64,000 nt of DNA from Halovenus sp037080055 (GCF_037080055.1 NZ_JBAOJI010000010.1:18928-82927); one strand, 5' to 3'. Positions 1-9,312 are shown, numbered from the stretch's first letter. Notes: a model not told the origin generated them from the sequence alone. Numbers and translations are program-made.

Positions 1-47
1 CTACGATCACGACACTCTAACGATATGAGTCTGTGGGTGACCTATAA

Positions 48-70
48 TACACAGTTCTGCGGACTGTGTA
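48..70. promoter_or_regulatory. TACACAGT inverted repeat
   Basis: Perfect 8-base arms TACACAGT and ACTGTGTA are separated by 7 bases, just past the stop of the AAA ATPase gene. The same motif lies 75-95 bases upstream of several genes elsewhere in the window, so it may be an operator for a gene beyond the left edge. A terminator hairpin is the alternative. Confidence 0.45.
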
Positions 71-75
71 CCTCC

Positions 76-1944
76 TCACTCCTCAAATTCGTCGAATGCG
101 TCTTTCAAATCCTGATGCGCAATCACTGCCTTGTCCCGACCCAACGCTTTCTTCGCCGCGCTATTCACTAGCGACTCTAAATCAGCGGCTGACAACCCAT
201 CTGTATGCGCAGCAATCCCCTTGATATCACGTTCTCCTAACTCGTGCTGTCGATCCCGGAGTTGCGCGCGCAACACTGCCTCGCGCTGTTCTTGATCAGG
301 CATCCCGATTTCAATTTTCTTATCGATCCGCCCAGACCGCGTTCCCGCCTCGTCAAGCGCATCAGCGCGATTTGTCGCGCCAATAAACACGATGTTATGA
401 TCCGTTGCTTCCTCAAGATGACTCAGGAACTCGTTCACGATTTTCTTATCTTCAGCGTGACTCCGCACCGCCGTTCGGTCTTTCAGCACCGTATCGAGTT
501 CGTCGAGGAAAATCACCGCCCCACCGGTCACTTCCGCAATCTGCTTCGCTTCCGAGAACAACGCATTGACTTGTTCAGCTGATTCGTTAATCCATTTACT
601 CTGCACGTCACCACCGCTCAACGCCACGAACGGGAACTTCAGTTCAGCGGCGAGCGCTTTCGCTAAGAACGTCTTCCCTGTCCCCGGCGGGCCGTGGAAA
701 ATAATGTTTGACGGAGTGACGCCGAGTGCTTCAGCTTCTTCTTGATGCGTTCGCAACGGTTTGATCACGTCTTCATCAAGTTCACGTTTCGCGTCCATCA
801 GCCCGCCAACGTCACCGAAATCATGGTCTGGATCAGTCTGCCAGTCGTACTCAAATTCATTAGCTGTGATTCCCGGCTCACCACCCGCTTGCTCGTTAGC
901 GGGTCCGTCTCTTGCTGATTGTTCCGTGCGATTCCCCTCGCCATCACGGGGTTGCTGGTGAGATGGATTCCGGCGTCCTGACGCGTCTGATCCCGGTTCT
1001 GAGTCCGAAGACGACGACTGTGAACCAGTGGTATCGTTGGATTGTCCGCCGGGTCCATCACCGTTTGATGCCTGCTGTTCCGGCGTAGCTGCTGACTCAC
1101 TCTCCTCACGCTTGATTGGAGTTTGGAACTCGACGTTCTCGCCGAACGGCAACACATCCGGCATGGTTGCATCGACACGTGGCGCATCGTCTTGCGACGC
1201 TATGTCAACGCCTTGCTTGTCTAGTACTCGCCGCGGTTGCTGCTCTCGAATTGCGTCTCCTCCCTCGACGGGAGCGTGCTGCTGCACGAACTGGGTGTGG
1301 TGTTTCATTGCTCGCTCGCCAGCTGTCGCATCCTGCAGAATGAATAATATGCACGGGATCAGTAACGCGACGGCTGCTCCGGCTGTCGAAAGCAGCGATG
1401 GGGACCCGGTTGGAAACGACGAAAAGACGAGTTGTAGCGTTGGGCCTGTTTGCCCGTGCGCGTACGCAGCCATTGTGAACGCGGTTGTCAGCCCGATCAC
1501 GCCACCGATGCCGACAATCGCAAGATCGCCGCGTGGAAGCGATGTGAGAGGCGTAATTCGTTCGCTCACCAATTCAGCAACGCGATAAAGAATCCCCGCA
1601 CCAACCACTGCAAGCACCGACATGAGGAGTGCAGCGAACCACGAACTAGTTGCGATCACTCCATCGAGAATTAGCAAAGCAATCCCAAAGTAAGAGGCAC
1701 CGATGCCGATTAAGAGTCCGGCGCTGAGCGTTATGAGGGCGTCGAGTTGGTGGATTGCAACGCTGGAACTACGCCGCTGTTGTGCGTCTCTAGGCCGGTC
1801 GTGTCCGCGCGCCGCATCGTGTTCACGACGGTGTTGAGGGTTGCCGTGCTCATCGGACGGATTTTGTTGGGCGGCATCACGCTGCTGGTTCGGGGAAGAC
1901 TGGGCGTCCTCGTCGCGTTGTGACTGCGACTGGTCATGTGGCAT
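76..1944 (-). CDS. Membrane-anchored AAA ATPase (FtsH/CDC48-like, no protease domain)
   Basis: The 622-residue protein starts with about 60 charged, Gln/Asp/Arg-rich residues. About four hydrophobic segments follow (roughly 65-205), then an acidic disordered linker to about 360, and a C-terminal AAA module. Walker A GPPGTGKT is near 418-425, Walker B VIFLDE near 477-482, and a sensor-1 like IGATN near 521. The module resembles FtsH and CDC48 ATPase domains, but the protein ends right after the AAA lid, with no M41 HExxH peptidase. It should use ATP to unfold or remodel proteins at the membrane. It is the last gene of a minus-strand run, 95 bases after a CPBP protease gene, so the two may cooperate. 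The ATPase call is firm; the substrate is unknown. Confidence 0.85.
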   Translation of the reverse strand: MPHDQSQSQRDEDAQSSPNQQRDAAQQNPSDEHGNPQHRREHDAARGHDRPRDAQQRRSSSVAIHQLDALITLSAGLLIGIGASYFGIALLILDGVIATSSWFAALLMSVLAVVGAGILYRVAELVSERITPLTSLPRGDLAIVGIGGVIGLTTAFTMAAYAHGQTGPTLQLVFSSFPTGSPSLLSTAGAAVALLIPCILFILQDATAGERAMKHHTQFVQQHAPVEGGDAIREQQPRRVLDKQGVDIASQDDAPRVDATMPDVLPFGENVEFQTPIKREESESAATPEQQASNGDGPGGQSNDTTGSQSSSSDSEPGSDASGRRNPSHQQPRDGEGNRTEQSARDGPANEQAGGEPGITANEFEYDWQTDPDHDFGDVGGLMDAKRELDEDVIKPLRTHQEEAEALGVTPSNIIFHGPPGTGKTFLAKALAAELKFPFVALSGGDVQSKWINESAEQVNALFSEAKQIAEVTGGAVIFLDELDTVLKDRTAVRSHAEDKKIVNEFLSHLEEATDHNIVFIGATNRADALDEAGTRSGRIDKKIEIGMPDQEQREAVLRAQLRDRQHELGERDIKGIAAHTDGLSAADLESLVNSAAKKALGRDKAVIAHQDLKDAFDEFEE

Positions 1945-2039
1945 GATACGCTTCCTATCGTATTGTTCTCGATTTAGCAGGATAAACGCTCGTTTTCTCG
2001 CTCTGTCGCTGAACTAATCACGACACGAGATTCGGGAAA

Positions 2040-2717
2040 TCACAGCAGGAACAGCAACGCTGCCGTAGCGAGCAGAAACCAAATCACGACCGAATTCATC
2101 GCGTAATGCGCGGCGACAGCTGCTTCAAATCCGTCCCGGCGGTGAATTTGCTCGTACACCACGCCAGCGCTGAACAGCGGGATCACAGCGTACAGCGGAA
2201 TCCCGGCAAACATGTGTAACACAGCCCACACCGCGACTTTCGCGTAACTGCCGCGCCACAACTCTTCTTCGTCGATGACGAGTACGGCAAACGCGTACTG
2301 GAGTGCTGCGGCGAACGCGACCGTCGCTGCTGCAAGCAACACGAGTTCTGCCGGAGCTGACAGGACATCACCAAGCATCATCGCCGTGTTGTCAGCGGCT
2401 GTCCCGGCAGTATCGGGTTGTGAGCCGTCAGCAGCGGCTGTCTCAACCAGCGTGTTCAACGGCGCTGTGAACACGTTCTCCCCGAGCAACCCCCATTCCA
2501 GCATCGGGATGTATGCTGTCACGCGCACCGCAGCGTACGCGACCGGTGCAACGACGCTGGCTACAACAACCAAGTACGCCGCGGTTCGTTTGCTGAGGCC
2601 TGCTCGAACGACGCTGAATCGGTCTCGAATGGATGCTGAATCACCCCTAGTGAACGGGACGGTTGCTGCTAACACGGTCAGCGCCCCGGTCAGCAGGCCG
2701 AGCGTTGCTCCCAGCAT
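2040..2717 (-). CDS. CPBP-family intramembrane protease
   Basis: This is a 225-residue polytopic membrane protein with about five or six hydrophobic segments. The three CPBP (CAAX protease and bacteriocin-processing) motifs appear in order: EExxxR as EEELWR (150-155), an FxxxH variant as WAVLH (164-168), and HxxxN as HYAMN (204-208). Family members are glutamate-type intramembrane proteases that cut prenylated proteins, bacteriocins or regulatory membrane proteins. The Phe of motif 2 is Trp here. The ATG lies 2 bases before the stop of the preceding gene, so the two are probably translated from one mRNA, and the AAA ATPase gene follows. The substrate cannot be told from sequence. Confidence 0.75.
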   Translation of the reverse strand: MLGATLGLLTGALTVLAATVPFTRGDSASIRDRFSVVRAGLSKRTAAYLVVVASVVAPVAYAAVRVTAYIPMLEWGLLGENVFTAPLNTLVETAAADGSQPDTAGTAADNTAMMLGDVLSAPAELVLLAAATVAFAAALQYAFAVLVIDEEELWRGSYAKVAVWAVLHMFAGIPLYAVIPLFSAGVVYEQIHRRDGFEAAVAAHYAMNSVVIWFLLATAALLFLL

Positions 2718-2719
2718 TG

Positions 2720-3460
2720 TTACACAGTGGACGTGTTGCTGTCGTTGCTGTCGACGCGTTCGTCACCGGGCGCGGACGTGTGTTGCAGTGAATCCGCGCC
2801 GCCGGTCACTGCGCGGTGATCAACATCGAGTTCGTACCGGACACAGTACGATTCACCGTCGATGGTAACGTGGTGACGTAATCGCTCCAGTAATTCACCT
2901 TCTGTGATGCTGATTGGTGCCGTGACAGCCTGTTCGCCGCAAGTTGCAATCGCAACACACAGTTGTTGTGTGCGCGCCGCAGCGGGCTTGAAGAACGCTG
3001 TCGGTGGGACGCCTGCCGTTGAATTGTGTCCCGCGCCGCTGCGGCCAACGACGCTCCCGGTAACGTCGTCGTGGGTGAGGTACAGGACGTGTGGTTCTGC
3101 AGTGTCGTAAATCTCCGTGGACGCGTTCGTGCTGACTGCGCTGGTTGCTGACGGAGACGTGAGTTGCGTGTTGTGCGCAACAGTGTTGATGAGCGTTGAG
3201 ACGGCGATTGTAACCGGCGTTCTGCTTTCGTCACCGTCACCGCCGGAGCCAGTGTGAGCGGCAGCGCCGAGTTCGTCGGCGTGATCTCTCCGGGTTGGTT
3301 GACCGGGGAGCAGCGTGGTTGTTAGCGTTTTCACCCAGGTTGTGATTGGTTTGATCAGAGATTTCGTGCCGTCGTCAGCGTCATCGGTGTCTTGTGAGGG
3401 TGGCGTCGTGGATATTGGGCACTGTGGTCCGCATGACTGTTCAGCTTGGTGATCTCGCAT
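2720..3460 (-). CDS. Hypothetical acidic protein
   Basis: The product is 246 residues with no family I recognise. The first 100 residues are Thr/Asp-rich and probably disordered. A more structured part (about 100-225) alternates short hydrophobic strands with charged stretches and contains three scattered cysteines. No signal peptide or membrane segment is evident. The gene is followed after 2 bases by the CPBP protease gene, so it may supply a partner or substrate of the protease. That link is inferred from position only. Confidence 0.6.
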   Translation of the reverse strand: MRDHQAEQSCGPQCPISTTPPSQDTDDADDGTKSLIKPITTWVKTLTTTLLPGQPTRRDHADELGAAAHTGSGGDGDESRTPVTIAVSTLINTVAHNTQLTSPSATSAVSTNASTEIYDTAEPHVLYLTHDDVTGSVVGRSGAGHNSTAGVPPTAFFKPAAARTQQLCVAIATCGEQAVTAPISITEGELLERLRHHVTIDGESYCVRYELDVDHRAVTGGADSLQHTSAPGDERVDSNDSNTSTV

Positions 3461-3562
3461 ATTTTACTGTAGGACTGCGATCGTGGTAAGACCTCGAATC
3501 CTCGCTGAACGAAGATTGTCAGCGGGAGCCTCGTTCATTCTTCGATTTTCAAAGCGAATGTC

Positions 3563-3597
3563 TCGGGGCTGGCCCGAGCCAGTTCACGTGATGAGGA
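3563..3597. repeat. Degenerate copy of the dispersed CTCGGGGC hairpin repeat
   Basis: The hairpin CTCGGGGctggCCCGAG is followed by AGTTCACGTG. It resembles the better copies at 17.4, 21.0, 23.7, 36.9 and 42.3 kb, which also carry a GTTCAC flank. It sits in the gap between two minus-strand genes. Confidence 0.4.
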
Positions 3598-3651
3598 GAG
3601 ACGGGGTCTCTTGACCCGACCCCACGGCAACTGTGTTTCCTTTTCGAGTAG

Positions 3652-5637
3652 TCACTGTGATGATGCGGATTCCGCTTGGTCAATCACGCGCGTCAGTTCC
3701 GCTAAGACTTGCTCACAGAGCGCAAACTCCCAGTTCCGATACGATTCGATTAATTGATGTTGACTGTGCTGCGGATCGCCGCTGTCTGCCCGAGGATTTT
3801 CCCCGCGATTCTCGACCGTCGGCATCGAATCCACCTCCCAAACGGTCGTGGCTGACGCCGATGCTTGCATGCGGTCCTGTTGTAATTCTGCAGCCCGCAG
3901 GACGAACTCGATTTGATCGCGGAGCTGTCTCAGTTCACCAATCGAGACGGTCTGTCCCTGCGGCTGCACGTCGTCGGTGCTTTGCCTTGTTTCCGTGACA
4001 GTCGCTGCATCCGATTCAGCGTCAGTCACCGCCACGCCAGCAGCTGCACTCGCATCTTCATCAAAACGTTCATTCTCGCCGTCGTCGCCGTCGAGCGTCT
4101 CAGTGCCCGTGACAGAGTTAGTAGTGCGCTCACGACCGCTCATCGTACTCGCCGTGTCACTGTCGTCGTCAGTGCCAGGGGCGTCTCGTGAAGTGGTCGG
4201 GTCTGGAATTGATAACGCAGCAAGCGACAGGCTGTCACTCCGCACAATCCCGTTGATCATTTCATCAACAGGAGCGTCACCAGCGCGCGATCTGAGAAAC
4301 GGAAGTACAGCAGCCGGTACGCTGTCGCCCGTCGTGGTCGCTGTGAACACGTCGGTCTGTTCATCGCGCGAGTCGCCCCATTTGAATTGCCGATACCAGG
4401 CGAAATCGTCGATGATGTGTTGGGCTCGATCTCCGACTTGCGACGGGTTGCTTTGCGCAGTTCCGACGCGATCCGCGATTTCTGCGTGCGTCGCATCCGA
4501 CTCGGCGCACGCTAACAATTCAACGAGAACGCATTGCTGCTTCAAGGTGAAATCGCTGAATTCTTCGGTCTCTGCGGACTGCGATTGATCATCGTCATCG
4601 TCGTCACCGGGGTCCTGTGAGTCTGCCGTAGATTCATCATGCGGGGAGGCAGACGCAGACGCGTCTTCTGACTCGACACCGTCTCGTTCTTCCGCCTCAG
4701 AACCAGAGTCCGCATCCACGTCTCCAGACTGTGCCTGACTGGAAGACGGCGTGTTCTCGCTTCGATCCTGCGATTCAATGCTGGAGTCATGCGTATCTTG
4801 CACTGATCGAGGCGGCGTGACAGCCCATTGCTCCGCGTCGATTTTGAACACGGTTGTCAATACGCGATTCACAGTTGTGGTTGACACTGACTGTGTTCCG
4901 ACTTCGTCGGCGAGGTTGTTCACCGCGTCTGCGAGCGACCGATACGTGATCGTTTCTGGGGAGTCCCACGCCCAGTCGGTCGCTTCATCAGCAAGACACT
5001 GGAGTGCGCCTGCAACAACAACCTCATGCCGATGGTCGAGTGCACGTTCACGATATCGGCAATCAGCAGGCACCTCACCGGGATCATATGACTGGAATCG
5101 TCGTGTGAATGCTGCACCGGCGTCGCCTTGTGTGTTGCCGCCATACACAGTTTCGATGTAGGTGCGGTGAGAGTCCCATGAATCCTGCTGCGCGCCTTCA
5201 TCTTCCTCGTGCTCATCCTCCGCTCTATCTCTCTCCTCGTCTGTGTCTGTGTCTTCAAACGCCGCAGCAAGCACTTCATGGCCGAGTCGTAACTCCGGAG
5301 AGGGGAAGACACACTCGCAGACTTGGCACGTGACATAGTCGTCGTCGAGAAGCAAGAATTCCGGTGGCCCGTGCCCGTCCGTCACCACGCTGTGCTCACC
5401 TATTGAATCTTCGTCAACACTCGCTGCTTCTTCCCCTGTCTCTGAGGCCGTCTCGCCAGTTGACTCCGTACGTGTCTGTGCGTGTTGTGATTCGAGTTTC
5501 TGTGTCCCTGATTTGTAATTAGAATACCTCGCAAATGGTGTTGTCGTGTCCTGCTCCGTGTTATCGTCCTCAGTCGGTTCAGTACGCGTTGTCTCGCCAT
5601 TCTGTGCTTCACTAGAGGTGTTCTGATTCATCGTCAT
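3652..5637 (-). CDS. Large acidic DNA-binding-like protein with zinc-finger and winged-helix segments
   Basis: This is a 661-residue protein. An acidic N-terminal region leads to a CxxC...H cluster (TCQVCECVF, then H, near 110-130) resembling a half C2H2 or zinc-ribbon motif. A helical stretch near 205-275 (ending around QWAVTPP) and another near 370-450 (HAEIADRVG, then IIDDFAWYRQF) look like helix-turn-helix or winged-helix units. Between and after them are long Asp/Ser/Glu-rich linkers and a C-terminal helical region. A role in DNA binding or regulation is likely, but no named family is recognised. An 18-bp perfect palindrome lies 28-45 bases upstream of the ATG, where it could control transcription, possibly by autoregulation. 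Confidence 0.6.
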   Translation of the reverse strand: MTMNQNTSSEAQNGETTRTEPTEDDNTEQDTTTPFARYSNYKSGTQKLESQHAQTRTESTGETASETGEEAASVDEDSIGEHSVVTDGHGPPEFLLLDDDYVTCQVCECVFPSPELRLGHEVLAAAFEDTDTDEERDRAEDEHEEDEGAQQDSWDSHRTYIETVYGGNTQGDAGAAFTRRFQSYDPGEVPADCRYRERALDHRHEVVVAGALQCLADEATDWAWDSPETITYRSLADAVNNLADEVGTQSVSTTTVNRVLTTVFKIDAEQWAVTPPRSVQDTHDSSIESQDRSENTPSSSQAQSGDVDADSGSEAEERDGVESEDASASASPHDESTADSQDPGDDDDDDQSQSAETEEFSDFTLKQQCVLVELLACAESDATHAEIADRVGTAQSNPSQVGDRAQHIIDDFAWYRQFKWGDSRDEQTDVFTATTTGDSVPAAVLPFLRSRAGDAPVDEMINGIVRSDSLSLAALSIPDPTTSRDAPGTDDDSDTASTMSGRERTTNSVTGTETLDGDDGENERFDEDASAAAGVAVTDAESDAATVTETRQSTDDVQPQGQTVSIGELRQLRDQIEFVLRAAELQQDRMQASASATTVWEVDSMPTVENRGENPRADSGDPQHSQHQLIESYRNWEFALCEQVLAELTRVIDQAESASSQ

Positions 5638-5664
5638 TGTGGTTGAGTATGGATGTTAGTTTGT

Positions 5665-5682
5665 CGACTGTGTACACAGTCG
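5665..5682. promoter_or_regulatory. 18-bp perfect palindrome (candidate operator)
   Basis: The sequence CGACTGTGTACACAGTCG is its own reverse complement. It lies 28-45 bases upstream of the ATG at 5637, in the gap after the CoiA-like gene. Two shorter copies (14-bp core ACTGTGTACACAGT) occur at 28754 and 33174. The position is suitable for blocking promoter access. Confidence 0.65.
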
Positions 5683-5728
5683 CTGTCGACGAAATCGATG
5701 CTGAGTCGGTGAGAATCAACAACAGTGG

Positions 5729-6934
5729 TCATCGGAGTGTATCTGGCAATGCGTGTAGGTTGTCTTCATCGATGAGGCCAGGAGAGATCGGTGTGCCGAG
5801 CGTGACGGATTGCTCAAATTCTCGTGGCAATTGCCACGCGATCAGTGGACGACCTGTTTCGTCGGGCATCGCAGCAGTTCCTGCCTCATCTGTAGCGGTA
5901 GCAGTAGTATTCGTGGTGTTTCTGGCAGCGTCGCCGGATGCATCGTCAACAGATTCACCGCCTGTGTCTGGGTGTGAGTCTGCGGGTTTTTCGATCGTTA
6001 TTGTCTCCGTTGCAGCTGTCTGTGACCCCGGCGTGCTGACATTACTGCCGACGATACCTACTTGCTCGACAGTAGCTCCTGCTGATGACTGCTCACCGCC
6101 GTGAGCCGAAGATGCACCCGAAACAGAGGGCTGTGTATCAACGCTGATGTGCGCCTGCGGCTCGTCGAACACACCGCCATCGTAGAGGCGGCCCGGCGTG
6201 ACCGATACGGCCCCGGAATCGCGCGCGTTGCCTTGTGAAGTCTCCACGCCGGTCGTTAACTCTGTCAGAGCGTCTTGCATCACGCTCACCGAATTCCGCC
6301 CAGACTCGGTCATCATGATGAACGTTGTGATGCCGTGGTTGAGCAAGACTTCGAACCGCCGTTTCAGGTTGAGATACCCGCACGTATGGAAGATTTCGAC
6401 GGCGACACCACCAGTCACGTCACCAGGTCTTGGCGATCCCCGTCGGTCGTTTTCGTAACTGAATACATCACCGTGTTTATTGGTCGTCCTCGTCGTGGTT
6501 TCTGTGCTGGTTTGCGGTGAGTCAGCGTGATTCCGCGAAAGTCCGGTAATCGGGGCAAACACATCGCACATAATGTGTCGTTGTTGCGAGCCGACGCGTT
6601 GCTCGGTTGTGATTCGGTCAGCGTGATCAAGGAGTTCAGCGAGTTTGTACAACGCGAGTTCGACGCCAGCTCTGTGCGCGTTCGACATGGCGGCAGATTG
6701 TAAGCAATCGGTCCCGTCGACGTGGTAGAACCGCCCGAATTGCGGGTGTGTTCTGGCTGTGAATTCCGTAGCGTTCAGCGACGTTGGGTCTGTGAGGGTG
6801 TGTTTGCAGAGGAAGCGTAACTCGTCGCCGCAGTGCAGGCACCGGTACGTATCGGCTTCACTGAGATCGTTACGGTGGCGGACGGCTGATTGGACGATAG
6901 GCTTGTCATGCCGGTCGTGTTGTGCGACTAACAT
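5729..6934 (-). CDS. CoiA-like zinc-finger nuclease (competence-type)
   Basis: The 401-residue protein has an N-terminal zinc-finger-like section (CLHCGDEL, then HTLTDP, then FYHVDGTDC, SNAHRAG). A core follows with MCDVFA near 125-140 and VAVEIFHTCGYLNLKRRF near 185-205. This order (zinc cluster, His, Asp in a DV strand, Glu in an EI strand, then Arg-rich helix) matches the CoiA layout of the PD-(D/E)XK fold. Bacterial CoiA acts in DNA uptake; archaeal relatives are mostly uncharacterised. The C-terminal 170 residues are Thr/Ala-rich and probably disordered. A TATA-like TTTTAAGA lies about 30 bases before the ATG, consistent with a leaderless mRNA. The family match was made by eye and is moderate. 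Confidence 0.5.
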   Translation of the reverse strand: MLVAQHDRHDKPIVQSAVRHRNDLSEADTYRCLHCGDELRFLCKHTLTDPTSLNATEFTARTHPQFGRFYHVDGTDCLQSAAMSNAHRAGVELALYKLAELLDHADRITTEQRVGSQQRHIMCDVFAPITGLSRNHADSPQTSTETTTRTTNKHGDVFSYENDRRGSPRPGDVTGGVAVEIFHTCGYLNLKRRFEVLLNHGITTFIMMTESGRNSVSVMQDALTELTTGVETSQGNARDSGAVSVTPGRLYDGGVFDEPQAHISVDTQPSVSGASSAHGGEQSSAGATVEQVGIVGSNVSTPGSQTAATETITIEKPADSHPDTGGESVDDASGDAARNTTNTTATATDEAGTAAMPDETGRPLIAWQLPREFEQSVTLGTPISPGLIDEDNLHALPDTLR

Positions 6935-7010
6935 TCACGTACAGTTATCGGCTGCTACGTCTTAAAAGTAAGTCGTCGATTCGGATTTCCGGAAAACTCT
7001 CATGCACCAA

Positions 7011-7802
7011 TCAAACATCCGCAATTTCGGAGAGTTTCGCTTGTTCCTGCTCAGACGCTCCCCTGTCCGCGTCCCGGTTGTCGCTGGGTCTAATGCCACT
7101 GACAACCACATCAACTAATGCCTGCAATGCCTGCAACTCACACCGTTTGTTCTCACGATCCGATTCAATCGCATCGTTCGCACGGATCGCATCACGCCGT
7201 GGGCCTGTATATCGGACCATCAGCGGCGTTTCGCCGAACTCTCGGTAGTGTTGTAGTACTCGTTCAGACGGATTATACTGGTTAGTTCGGCGTGACTGGG
7301 TGCCGTCTTCACACGCTGTTTTTTTGCTGTCAACGGTGACTGGTGCCCGGGGTGTAACTTCACCAGCAGCAACCTCAGCTTCAATGCGTTCCGTCCAATC
7401 CGTTCCGTGGCAAATCTCGATTACGTCATCGACTTGTTTACCCGAGAGGTATACGTGACACATTGCGATGAGTTGTCGAAGCGTACCGAGCGTATCTGTC
7501 TTACTCAGGTTTGCGGATGCTGGTGTTTTCCGCGGTCGAGTCGCGTTGACTGACATACCCTGCTGTGCAGAATGTTGGTTGTGTGAGTTGCTGCGCGGTG
7601 AATTCGCGGTTGATGATTCGGTATTTGTTGCTTGTGTATCCGGCGCTGTCGAGTGTGTTGAGGACTTACTGATGGGTTCCTCATCCTCACGCTGTGACTG
7701 GCCGTGATTGCGTGCTTGTTCGCCCGGTTGAGGAGTCCAATTTTGTAGCTCTGCTTGATAGTTCGCGTCAGTGTCGCTGTGTTGTGAGGTGTTTTCAGTC
7801 AT
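7011..7802 (-). CDS. Hypothetical acidic protein
   Basis: The product is 263 residues. The first half is Gln/Ser/Thr-rich and likely disordered. A compact region near 100-260 contains LRQLIAMCHVYLSGKQVDD, a TDWTERIEAEV helix and a C-terminal helix around RCELQALQALVDVVVSG. No membrane segment, signal peptide or recognised family is visible. It lies between the TFB-like and CoiA-like genes on the same strand. Confidence 0.6.
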   Translation of the reverse strand: MTENTSQHSDTDANYQAELQNWTPQPGEQARNHGQSQREDEEPISKSSTHSTAPDTQATNTESSTANSPRSNSHNQHSAQQGMSVNATRPRKTPASANLSKTDTLGTLRQLIAMCHVYLSGKQVDDVIEICHGTDWTERIEAEVAAGEVTPRAPVTVDSKKTACEDGTQSRRTNQYNPSERVLQHYREFGETPLMVRYTGPRRDAIRANDAIESDRENKRCELQALQALVDVVVSGIRPSDNRDADRGASEQEQAKLSEIADV

Positions 7803-8027
7803 GATTAGGGGGTGTGCGAGGGGTGGATTTGTTCGGTGCTGTTTAGTTTTGACGTGGCAGAGTACGGACCATGCCTGTGATCGTCGGTATTTGATTCGTC
7901 GTCGGTTAGGGGTGCTGTGTTTGCGTGCTGTGTGGGTCGGTTCTATTTGTTGTTACTATAATCCGTTTTTATAAAAGGTAGCAAATCGCGTAGACTCTCT
8001 GAGAGCTACACGCGCATGTAACTCCGA

Positions 8028-8067
8028 CACCAATACTTCACAAGTTTGGGGATGTGAAGCATTGGTG
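8028..8067. repeat. Inverted repeat with CTTCAC/GTGAAG arms
   Basis: CACCAATACTTCAC (8028-8041) pairs with GTGAAGCATTGGTG (8054-8067) at 13 of 14 positions, with a 12-base loop. It lies about 70 bases after the stop of the TFB-like gene. It could be a terminator or an operator. Related CTTCAC...GTGAAG repeats occur near 33308 and 58611. Confidence 0.5.
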
Positions 8068-8135
8068 TGAAAAAGTGGTGTGTCCACCGGAAAGACGGTG
8101 TCCCCGCCAACCAACAGCGCCCCACCACACTCTCA

Positions 8136-9179
8136 TTAACTGTGAACGTTCTGCTCTTCCGTTTCGTCAGGCGATTCAACGTCGAAAAACTCACTATACC
8201 GTTCCCCGATTGTCACGCCAGACACGCCAATCATGTTTCCTAGGATTTTCGCCGACATCCCGAGCAATTCAGTCTCTCGTCGCACAGCCTCCATCGCCGC
8301 ACACGCAACTGATTGATTTGCCAGCGATCCAACTCGATCAGAGTACGAGTCACGCAGCCAATCAATCCGCTCCACCGCCTCATCAACAACTGCTTCACAC
8401 CGGCACGGTTCTATGAATCCGTTCTCTGCAGCCAGCCGCATGGCGATCGTCCCTCGCAGCACCCACGACCGCGTTGCCTGATCCGCACAAAACAGCCGCG
8501 GTGTCGTCCGCATTTCCCGTCGAGATTGCTGAACGCGATCAATTGCAATCTCGTCGATATCACTACCGTTGCCGAGATTCGCAGTCATGCAGACCGCAGC
8601 AAGTTCGCGGCTTAACACGGGGATATCGTGAACACAAAACGCCAGTGAAACAGCTGCTACAACGCGTTCGGCTGTGCGGTGATGATGATACGTTGATGGT
8701 TGATACCCGTCAATCGCTGCGTCGCCATCGCTGATCTGCTGGGCCAGAATGCCAACGCCATCACGAAGTACCGCCCTGCGGTCACTTGCCGTCATGGTCC
8801 GTGCGACGGCTTGCAACCCGAATCGCGTCGCCCGCGGGAGCGTGTCTTTGACCGACTCAGGCAGCTGTTGTGGTGACTCAGCGACGCCAAGGGTTCCTTC
8901 AACGGGTTTAGGGTCATCGTCGCGGTGGCCAAGTTCTACATCGTTGGGAGCGAACACTCCATCGATTGTGCTGAGTAGATTCGCTACAGTGCGTTGGTAT
9001 TCCCCGGGGATGCCTAAATTCGAGATTGCCCGTGGGATTGGTTCTGAACGTGGGCTTTCCGCGCCAGCATCGTTGTCCATCGTGTGACTGTTGTCTGCGT
9101 CGGACAGCGCCGACGTGGAGAGTATTTGGATTGGCTGCTCAGACAGGAGATTCTTGACCTCACGGTGATGCGGGTTCAT
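8136..9179 (-). CDS. Divergent TFB-like (TFIIB cyclin-fold) protein without zinc ribbon
   Basis: The reading frame extends upstream, but ATG 9179 (MNPHHREV) fits best: it has a TATA-like TTTAATT about 36-43 bases ahead and leaves room for the divergent promoter. The protein is 347 residues. Two helical repeats resemble the cyclin folds of TFB: AERVVAAVSLAFCV with the following helices, and a second ending in IGVSGVTIGERYSEF. The latter mirrors the TFB ending VxEVTIRNRYKEL, the BRE-contacting helix-turn-helix. The N-terminal zinc ribbon that recruits RNA polymerase is absent; the first 80 residues are acidic. It may act as an alternative or dominant-negative initiation factor or a specific regulator. 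A TBP-like gene lies at 41145. The fold call is likely; function is inferred. Confidence 0.65.
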   Translation of the reverse strand: MNPHHREVKNLLSEQPIQILSTSALSDADNSHTMDNDAGAESPRSEPIPRAISNLGIPGEYQRTVANLLSTIDGVFAPNDVELGHRDDDPKPVEGTLGVAESPQQLPESVKDTLPRATRFGLQAVARTMTASDRRAVLRDGVGILAQQISDGDAAIDGYQPSTYHHHRTAERVVAAVSLAFCVHDIPVLSRELAAVCMTANLGNGSDIDEIAIDRVQQSRREMRTTPRLFCADQATRSWVLRGTIAMRLAAENGFIEPCRCEAVVDEAVERIDWLRDSYSDRVGSLANQSVACAAMEAVRRETELLGMSAKILGNMIGVSGVTIGERYSEFFDVESPDETEEQNVHS

Positions 9180-9276
9180 TTTTCGCGTCTGTCTTACCGT
9201 AAGCCTCCCAGCAATTAAACCGGTGGAATTGCGTTCGCTTTCAGCCGCGGTGATTGTCTCAGCGAATTGTCGAAGA

Positions 9277-9286
9277 GTTTTAAATA
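9277..9286 (+). promoter_or_regulatory. TATA-like box for the solute-binding protein gene
   Basis: TTTTAAATA lies 27-36 bases before ATG 9313. This spacing gives a leaderless transcript and supports 9313 over the upstream in-frame ATG at 9223. Confidence 0.55.
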
Positions 9287-9312
9287 CCGTCGCCTTAACG
9301 CGACGTGGACGT

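Noticed and set aside
1028..1588. Plus-strand Ser/Cys/Arg-rich frame of 186 residues opposite the AAA ATPase gene
   Set aside because: Shadow of the ATPase coding frame, with atypical Cys/Arg-rich composition.
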